A DNA stretch of 47,107 nt from a virus, in the IMG/VR virus record IMGVR_UViG_3300013285_000023, positions 1 to 47,107 of that record. The stretch is one strand, 5' to 3'. Shown one piece after another: positions 41,075-47,107 of the stretch. How positions within the stretch are numbered: the first letter of the stretch is position 1; each line of letters opens with the position of its first letter. The position numbers were made by a program, and so were the translations under genes. A model generated the notes under the pieces. That model did no database searches. It saw nothing but the letters and a program-made list of their open reading frames with translations, and had not been told where the DNA came from.

Positions 41075-43372
41075 ATGCCAGAATTAGAAAGAGCCCGGAA
41101 AGGCATATACGGCAAAGGTACAAAGGATTTACCCAGTGCCGGCCCTTGGTTAGGAATAGTTACAAACCATCTAGACCCAACTTACATGGGAGCGCTTGAA
41201 GTAAGTATCATCGATGCAACCCAAAGTACTGTTGATTTACAAAATCAAACCTATGTAGTTCAATATTGTTCTCCTTTTATGGGAGCAACTTCTGTCAGTT
41301 TTGAAGGTAATAATTCTGCTGATTACGAAAGTGTGCAAAAAAGTTACGGGTTCTGGGGAGTTCCTCCAGACTTAGGTGCTACTGTGATGTGTATTTTTAT
41401 TAACGGAAATAGAAATGCAGGATACTGGATAGGATGTGTGCAAGACCAGTTTCAAAATCACATGATACCGGGATATGCCGCAAGTCAGAATGTAGAAATA
41501 TCTCCTGAAGACGAAGCAAAATACGGCACACGATATTTGCCTGTAGCAGAGTTTCATAAAAAATCTCGCAAGGATGCTAGCGAAGATAGCCAGGATATAA
41601 ACACTCCCAACAAATACAATAAACCTATTTTTAAACCTTTTGCTGATCGATTATTAGCACAGGGTCTATTAGGAGATCCTGTTAGAGGTCCGACAACAAG
41701 TAGTGCCCGGCGAGAAGTTCCGTCGGCTGTATTTGGCATTTCGACACCCGGCCCGATTGATCCTAACAGTAAACAAAAATCTAATGGTTTAAAATATAAT
41801 GATACTCCTATTGATATACCTGTTGGTCGTCTAGGTGGTAGTTCGTTCGTTATGGATGACGGTGATAAAGACGGACAAAACGAACTAGTTCGTATCAGAA
41901 CACGCACAGGGCATCAAATATTATTTCACAATACACATGATCTAATCTACATTGCTAACAGTAAAGGTACTGCCTGGATAGAACTTACCAGTGCAGGAAA
42001 AATTGATGTATATGCGGCTGACAGCGTTAGCATACATTCAGAAACTGATTTTAATTTTAGAGCAGACAGAGATATAAACATCGAAGCAGGCCGAGACATG
42101 AATATATCTGTTACCGGGTCTTATCAATTAGATATTGTTAATGACTTTACATTAATTGTTGAAGGCAATGGTAAAATTGCCATCACTGGTGACTATGATA
42201 AAACAACTGATGGAGATTATAAAAACACTGTTTCTGGAGATTCGCATGTTGGTGTGGGCGGATCAATATATCAAACAGCACTTGATGAAACACATGTACG
42301 TACTGGTTCTGTGATGTTTATTGAAAGCGGCACTGATTATAATCTTGTAGTAGGCAAAGATTATAAACTACAGGCAACTGGATCTACAAATATCACTTCT
42401 GTACATCATATCGAAAGTGCAGGAACTATTGATATGAATGGTCCAGCGGCCGCTAAGCCAAAACCTACTGATGCGGCTTATACTGCTGAAATACCATCAG
42501 GCCTGCCGAAATTCACACTACCTAACAGAAATAAAGATGCTGGGTGGAAAAACGGACAATACAATAAAGCAGATGACATACAGTCAATTATGAAACGTGT
42601 ACCAACTCATGAACCTTGGGATCAACACGAAAATACAAAACCTAGTGAATTTTCGTCAAGCAATACCGATATAGGAGCCGCGGCACCGACGAAACGAGAT
42701 AAAAAAGGACACGGGCCTAACACACCTCCCGGGCCCGGTACTACTCCTAATCCTCCTGATAATTTAAACAGAAAAGAAATGGCGGCTGATTGGGTACAAG
42801 ATGCTGGATTCCTAAAAGCAGTTAAGGATACTGCTAAATCTTTAAACTGTTCTTTTATTGATCTATTGTGCTGTATGGCGTTTGAAACAGGTCGCACATT
42901 TAATCCTGCACTAAGAAACAGTATTGGAGCAACAGGACTTATCCAGTTTATTAAACCGACTGCAATCGCATTGGGAACAACTACCGATGCATTGGCAGCA
43001 ATGACAAGAACCGAGCAGATGGACTATGTAAAAACTTATTTTAAGAAAGGACCGGTTGCTAAAGTTGCTAATCCTCAATTAGAAGATTTATATATGCAGA
43101 TTTTGTGGCCCGCCGCAGTTGGAAAACCTTTAGATTATGTTTTATTCAAAGAGCCTACTGAGGCCTATGAACAAAACAAAGGGTTGGACAAAGGGAAAAA
43201 AGGCTATGTAACTAAACAAGATGCGGCAACCAAAGTTCGCGATCAATTAAGTTACATAAGAACACAGTTACTCAAAGCACCCGACGATGAAGCAACTCCG
43301 GTTGTAGACGGAAGTGGTAATCCTGTAAAGGACGGAAGTGGTAATATAGTGACTTACGGTAGAAGTAAATAA
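41075..43372 (+). CDS. 5: gp5 baseplate spike protein with C-terminal lysozyme-like domain
   Basis: A 765-residue protein. An N-terminal OB-fold-like region (PWLGIVTNHLDPTYMGALEV then GFWGVPPDLGATVMCIFING, then AGYWIGCV) as in gp5/VgrG comes first. A conserved GGSSFVMDDGDKDGQNELVR then TRTGHQILFHNTHDLIYI switch region follows at about 248-300. Next is a beta-helix spike (about 305-455) with short periodic repeats (VTGSYQLDIVNDF, TGDYDKTTDGDY, VGGSIYQTA). A Pro/Lys/Asn linker leads to a C-terminal lysozyme/transglycosylase-like domain (about 569-720) with Glu604 in AFETGRTF and an ATGLIQF motif. In T4 gp5 (575 aa) the lysozyme lies between the OB fold and the helix. Ribosome binding site AGGA. 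Confidence 0.9.
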   Translation: MPELERARKGIYGKGTKDLPSAGPWLGIVTNHLDPTYMGALEVSIIDATQSTVDLQNQTYVVQYCSPFMGATSVSFEGNNSADYESVQKSYGFWGVPPDLGATVMCIFINGNRNAGYWIGCVQDQFQNHMIPGYAASQNVEISPEDEAKYGTRYLPVAEFHKKSRKDASEDSQDINTPNKYNKPIFKPFADRLLAQGLLGDPVRGPTTSSARREVPSAVFGISTPGPIDPNSKQKSNGLKYNDTPIDIPVGRLGGSSFVMDDGDKDGQNELVRIRTRTGHQILFHNTHDLIYIANSKGTAWIELTSAGKIDVYAADSVSIHSETDFNFRADRDINIEAGRDMNISVTGSYQLDIVNDFTLIVEGNGKIAITGDYDKTTDGDYKNTVSGDSHVGVGGSIYQTALDETHVRTGSVMFIESGTDYNLVVGKDYKLQATGSTNITSVHHIESAGTIDMNGPAAAKPKPTDAAYTAEIPSGLPKFTLPNRNKDAGWKNGQYNKADDIQSIMKRVPTHEPWDQHENTKPSEFSSSNTDIGAAAPTKRDKKGHGPNTPPGPGTTPNPPDNLNRKEMAADWVQDAGFLKAVKDTAKSLNCSFIDLLCCMAFETGRTFNPALRNSIGATGLIQFIKPTAIALGTTTDALAAMTRTEQMDYVKTYFKKGPVAKVANPQLEDLYMQILWPAAVGKPLDYVLFKEPTEAYEQNKGLDKGKKGYVTKQDAATKVRDQLSYIRTQLLKAPDDEATPVVDGSGNPVKDGSGNIVTYGRSK
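43364..43371 (+). promoter_or_regulatory. Possible late promoter element 5 nt before the gp25 start
   Basis: AGTAAATA followed by AGTGT and ATG. It overlaps the gp5 stop codon, so coincidence cannot be excluded, but no ribosome binding site precedes gp25 and the 5-nt spacing equals that at 17989 and 23563. Confidence 0.3.
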
Positions 43373-43376
43373 GTGT

Positions 43377-43811
43377 ATGGTACAAAAAAATATTGTTTTA
43401 CAGCCGGCAAATATAAAATCTCAAACTACTGTAAAATCTAGCCAATTTTACAAAGGGTTCAGTTCGCTTGACGAAACATCTACAACACCGAGACAGTACG
43501 ATTTTGATGTAGTAAAACAGGATTTACTAAATCGATTAAACACTCGCAAAGGCGAACGATTGATGAATCCTACGTTCGGTACAGTTATATGGGATTTAAT
43601 TTATGAGCCGTTAACTCCGGACGTTAAAACAGCAATTGCTAACGATCTAAATTCAATCCTAACTAGCGACCCTAGGTTAATTCCCACAAATATAAACATT
43701 GTAGAACAAGAATACGGCTTTTATATTGAACTATCTCTACAGTACGCCAATACTGATCAAACCGAACAGATAAAATTAACCTTTGATCGAAATGTTGGTT
43801 TACTTGCTTAA
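43377..43811 (+). CDS. 25: gp25 baseplate wedge protein
   Basis: A 144-residue protein of the gp25 family (T4 132 aa), a conserved wedge component that nucleates sheath assembly and binds gp6 and gp53. Diagnostic blocks: FDVVKQDLLNRLNTRKGERL then MNPTFGTVIWDLIYEPL, then ANDLNSILTSDPRL. The extra N-terminal ~20 residues are polar. It lies between gp5 and gp6 as expected in T4-like baseplate operons. No Shine-Dalgarno sequence precedes the ATG. Confidence 0.95.
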   Translation: MVQKNIVLQPANIKSQTTVKSSQFYKGFSSLDETSTTPRQYDFDVVKQDLLNRLNTRKGERLMNPTFGTVIWDLIYEPLTPDVKTAIANDLNSILTSDPRLIPTNINIVEQEYGFYIELSLQYANTDQTEQIKLTFDRNVGLLA

Positions 43812-43820
43812 AAACACCAG

Positions 43821-43850
43821 GTTTATAAAGGTAATAAATACCTTATAAAC
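43821..43850 (+). repeat. Inverted repeat enclosing a late promoter element before gp6
   Basis: GTTTATAAAGGTA (43821-43833) and TACCTTATAAAC (43839-43850) pair over 12 bp with one bulged A. The loop and inner stem contain AATAAATA (43833-43840), a one-base variant of the late element. ATG of gp6 follows 12 nt after the repeat. No U tract follows, so it is not a standard terminator. It may act as promoter, as an RNA processing or attenuating hairpin, or as both. Confidence 0.5.
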
Positions 43851-43861
43851 GGTACTTGCTT

Positions 43862-46800
43862 ATGATTCCATCAACAAATTCAAAACTATTAGTTGCCGAA
43901 GATTGGACAAAGATATATCAATCCTTCAACAATTCTGATTTTAAGTCTTACGATTTTGAGACTTTAAAACGCACCATGATTCAATATCTTCAGGCAAACT
44001 ATCCTGAGGATTTTAACGACTATGTTGAATCTAGCGAATATATTGCATTAATAGATTTAATTGCCTACATGGGCCAAAATTTAAGTTTCCGAGTTGACAT
44101 GAATGCTCGTGAAAACTTTTTGGCAACCGCACAACGTCGAGACAGCATATTAAATCTAGCACAGTTAATCAATTATAATCCTTCTCGTGCAGTACCTGCT
44201 AATGGATTATTAAAAATTACCAGCATCAGTACTACAGATAGTGTCTTTGATTCTACAGGAATTAATCTAGCAAACTCTAATATTTCATGGAATGATTCTA
44301 CCAATGTTAATTGGTATTCTCAATTTTTATCAGTATTAAACTCTGCTATGCCGTCTAATAGTACGTTTGGTAAACCTTACGATCGAGCATCGATTAATGG
44401 TATTCCCACAGAGCGATATCAGGTTTCTAGTGCGCTAAATGATATTCCTATTTTTGGATTTTCAAAATCTATTAACGGAATTGCTACAGATTTTGAAATT
44501 GTAGGATCTACATTTGCTAATCGCAGTTACATTTACGAATCTACTCCGAGACCTAATGCTAATTTTGATTTCTTGTTTAGAAATGATACCAAAGGCAATG
44601 CAAGTCCTAACACAGGTTTTTTTGTATTTTTTAAACAAGGTAGTCTTTCTCTAAATAAATTTAGTGTTGATGTTCCTGTTGAAAATGAAATTATAGGAGT
44701 AAATGCTACTAACATAAATGAGTCAGATGTTTGGTTATGGCAACTAGATCCAAACGGAAATTACAGCACTCTATGGACACAGGTGCAGGCTATTACTGGA
44801 AATAATGTAATTTACAACAATGTGTCCAATGCTGATCGCAACATTTATGCAGTCAGCACAAGAATTAACGATCAAATTGATTTAAATTTTGCCGACGGCG
44901 CTTTTGGTAATTTACCTAAAGGCAATTTTGTATTATATTACAGACAGGGCAATGGGTTGTCTTATCCGGTTACTCCTGAGCAAATTAACGGTATACAAGT
45001 TAAGATTCCCTATTACAATCAATACGGCCAAAAAAATACATTATCATTGACATTGAGTTTGCAGTACACAGTTGATAATGCGTCTGGTACAGAGTCTAAT
45101 ACCAGTATACGTTTAAAAGCACCTCAAGCATATTATACACAAAATCGTATGGTTACTGCTGAGGACTATCAAATTAGTCCATTAACCGCAGGTAATGATA
45201 TTCTTAAGGTTAAAAGCATTAACAGAACGTCGACAGGTATTTCTAAATATTTTGAATTAAGCGATATCAGTGGTCAATATAGTTCTGTAAATATCTATGG
45301 GTCTGACGGAGCATTATATAAAAATTCTTCATCAGAAGATATTAATTTTATGTTTGCAGGTCGTAATGACATTTATTCTGTAATCCTAAATACCGTTATT
45401 CCTATTCTGCAGAAAAATGAAATAAAACATTTTTATTATGACAACTATCGTAGAACAGCCAACTATGATAATCTAACAGGTGGATCTAAAATTTCTCCAT
45501 TAAACGTTTCTTGGAAATTATTAACATCTACTACCAATCAAACAACAGGTTATTTTCAAAATAAAATTAATAGCACACCATTGCCCACAGGTTATTTCAG
45601 TTCAACTGATTTAAAGTATGCTATCAACGGAGCATTAATTAAGTTTATTCCGCCTGCTGGAAAGTATTTTTTACCAAACGGGAAATTAACATCTGTTCAA
45701 GATAAAACAACAAGAAATTATTTTTGGTCATCCCTAGTTCTTACTATAGGTGATGGTTATAATAGCGGTGCTGGAGTACTAGCAGATGGTACAGGGCCTA
45801 TAACATTAACAAATTATGTTCCCTCAGACGCAATAATTTCTGAGATTGTGCCACCTTTTGTTACTACTCTTTCTCCTGCATTGCAGTCAGAAATTATTAA
45901 TTTGTGTTTAAATTATTTTAATTTTGGATTAAGTTTTTCAAGAGAAAAAAATGCATGGTCTATTATTACCGATACCAATCTTAATACAACTGATCCGTTT
46001 AGTTTGATATATCAGGGAGATACCACTAATACAAATAGAGATTCAAGTTGGTTATTTTCTTTTGTATGGACAGGAATTGATTACAAGTTAACATACAGAT
46101 TTACTGAATACCTATTTGAAAGTGCTAAAGAAACCGCATTTAATTACAATGACAGACAAAAGAATTATGATTTTATTTCTAATACTGTTATTAAAGACAG
46201 TATAGATGTATTAGGTATTAATAGTCAAAGCACCTCAACTACAAGTTTAGGAGCAGATGTTACTTGGCAAATAGATGGCAATGTTGTGGAAATTGACGGA
46301 TATATTGAACCTAAACGGGTTAAAGTATCTTTTTACGATTCTCAAGATGACGGACATATTGATGATCCTGACGGATTTGATATTATTGTACAGCCCGATA
46401 GCCTAAGTAATCAAACAGGATACAATGATAAATTTACTTACTTTCAATTGAACTCAGATAAGATATCTTATTCGATAACTGATTCGTCTAATTTTGTAGC
46501 GTATCCTACAGAAGCATCTGTTCCTACATCAGCATTAGTGGAAGGGAATTTATATTATTTCTACCACGCTAACGCAGATATCGTCATGTCATATTCTGCA
46601 TCTACACCTAATTCGTTTACATTACAACCTCAGTATTATGCAAAGGCCGGAAGAAATAATCTTAAATTCCATTACAAGCATAATAGCCCCGATGATAGAC
46701 GTTTAGATCCTAGCAAAACAAATTTAATTGATTTATATATTTTAACAGGCGCATATGACACTGCATACAGATCGTGGTTAAGTTCTGGTAAGGGAACTGC

Positions 46801-47107
46801 ACCACGCCCTCCTACAAGTTCGTCACTAGAAGAAAACTTTAGTTCAGTTCTTGAACCTATAAAAACTATTAGTGACCAAATAATATATCAACCGGTTACT
46901 TACGTCCCTCTTTTTGGTCCGCAGGCACCTATTAGTTTACAGGCCATTTTTAGGGCTGTTAAAAGTAGTTCTTCCTCTGCATCGGATAACGATATTAAAT
47001 CAAGAATAATATCTGGAATTAATTCTTTCTTTACATTAGATAATTGGGATTTTGGAAAATCTTTTTTCTTCAGCGAATTGACAACTTATATCATGAATTT
47101 ATTAACA
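43862..47107 (+). CDS. 6: gp6 baseplate wedge protein (3' end outside window)
   Basis: Open from the ATG at 43862 to the right edge, at least 1,082 residues. The N-terminal part is typical gp6: SEYIALIDLIAYMGQNLSFR then DMNARENFLATAQRRDSILN, then LAQLINYNPSRAVPANG. Later blocks include FADGAFGNLPKGNFVLYYRQ near residue 345 and the MVTAEDYQISPLTAG segment shared by gp6/gpJ-like wedge proteins. gp6 forms the hexameric ring of wedge dimers. T4 gp6 is 660 aa, so this version is much longer even though incomplete. Ribosome binding site is poor (ACGGTA), and a late element lies in the inverted repeat just upstream. Confidence 0.9.
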   Translation, partial: MIPSTNSKLLVAEDWTKIYQSFNNSDFKSYDFETLKRTMIQYLQANYPEDFNDYVESSEYIALIDLIAYMGQNLSFRVDMNARENFLATAQRRDSILNLAQLINYNPSRAVPANGLLKITSISTTDSVFDSTGINLANSNISWNDSTNVNWYSQFLSVLNSAMPSNSTFGKPYDRASINGIPTERYQVSSALNDIPIFGFSKSINGIATDFEIVGSTFANRSYIYESTPRPNANFDFLFRNDTKGNASPNTGFFVFFKQGSLSLNKFSVDVPVENEIIGVNATNINESDVWLWQLDPNGNYSTLWTQVQAITGNNVIYNNVSNADRNIYAVSTRINDQIDLNFADGAFGNLPKGNFVLYYRQGNGLSYPVTPEQINGIQVKIPYYNQYGQKNTLSLTLSLQYTVDNASGTESNTSIRLKAPQAYYTQNRMVTAEDYQISPLTAGNDILKVKSINRTSTGISKYFELSDISGQYSSVNIYGSDGALYKNSSSEDINFMFAGRNDIYSVILNTVIPILQKNEIKHFYYDNYRRTANYDNLTGGSKISPLNVSWKLLTSTTNQTTGYFQNKINSTPLPTGYFSSTDLKYAINGALIKFIPPAGKYFLPNGKLTSVQDKTTRNYFWSSLVLTIGDGYNSGAGVLADGTGPITLTNYVPSDAIISEIVPPFVTTLSPALQSEIINLCLNYFNFGLSFSREKNAWSIITDTNLNTTDPFSLIYQGDTTNTNRDSSWLFSFVWTGIDYKLTYRFTEYLFESAKETAFNYNDRQKNYDFISNTVIKDSIDVLGINSQSTSTTSLGADVTWQIDGNVVEIDGYIEPKRVKVSFYDSQDDGHIDDPDGFDIIVQPDSLSNQTGYNDKFTYFQLNSDKISYSITDSSNFVAYPTEASVPTSALVEGNLYYFYHANADIVMSYSASTPNSFTLQPQYYAKAGRNNLKFHYKHNSPDDRRLDPSKTNLIDLYILTGAYDTAYRSWLSSGKGTAPRPPTSSSLEENFSSVLEPIKTISDQIIYQPVTYVPLFGPQAPISLQAIFRAVKSSSSSASDNDIKSRIISGINSFFTLDNWDFGKSFFFSELTTYIMNLLT

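Overview
The window is a structural and assembly block from the genome of a tailed, contractile-tail (myovirus) phage that is distantly T4-like. Recognisable T4-type proteins include the portal (gp20), prohead protease (gp21), scaffold (gp22), major capsid protein (gp23), recombination nuclease pair (gp46/gp47), late sigma factor (gp55) and baseplate proteins (gp53, gp5, gp25, gp6, and gp48/54- and gp26-like proteins). The small linker genes and the fibre genes look like those of aquatic T4-like phages (cyanophage or pelagiphage type, or the 'far-T4' groups). No photosynthesis or other host-diagnostic gene is present, so the host cannot be named. The DNA is AT-rich, and a T4-type late promoter element (TATAAATA or a variant) recurs in the gaps between genes.

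Layout. (1) 1-18004, minus strand: a fibre/virion-surface cluster dominated by two giant paralogous repeat proteins (at least 2,699 and 2,202 aa), with five smaller virion-type genes. (2) 18046-25290, minus strand: head module, with a virion protein of unknown role, gp23, gp22, gp21, an acidic gp67-like core protein, a small conserved protein and gp20. (3) 25298-28561, minus: a 1,087-aa tape-measure-like protein. (4) 28635-29728, plus: a two-gene island, a gp26-family protein followed by a small ORF in the -1 frame. A TTTTTTC slippery heptamer sits at the junction, so this looks like a tail-assembly chaperone made by -1 frameshifting. (5) 29725-31047, minus: an Ala/Gly/Pro/Gln-rich protein and a 470-nt gene-free stretch that looks like a structured RNA ending in its own terminator. 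(6) 31048-35743, minus: a recombination and late-transcription operon (gp55, gp47, gp46, two small genes, a GIY-YIG-like protein) behind a near-consensus sigma70 promoter. (7) 35852-47107, plus: a baseplate operon (gp48/54-like, gp53, a large hub-like protein, gp5 spike with a C-terminal lysozyme-like domain, gp25, gp6).

Regulation. The host sigma70-type promoter in front of gp55/gp47/gp46 would make the late sigma factor and recombination nuclease before late genes. gp55-programmed polymerase would then read the late elements in front of the head, tail, fibre and baseplate genes. Two intergenic regions carry back-to-back late elements (28588-28623 and 35812-35832). Three genes have the late element exactly 5 nt before their ATG, which places the expected +1 on the start codon and suggests leaderless mRNAs.

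The strongest leads are the candidate frameshifted tail chaperone next to the tape measure gene, the unidentified structured RNA between the GIY-YIG gene and the 284-aa gene, and the giant fibre proteins built from a repeated roughly 150-residue module in two subtypes. All identifications rest on reading the sequence and family knowledge; no database search was run.
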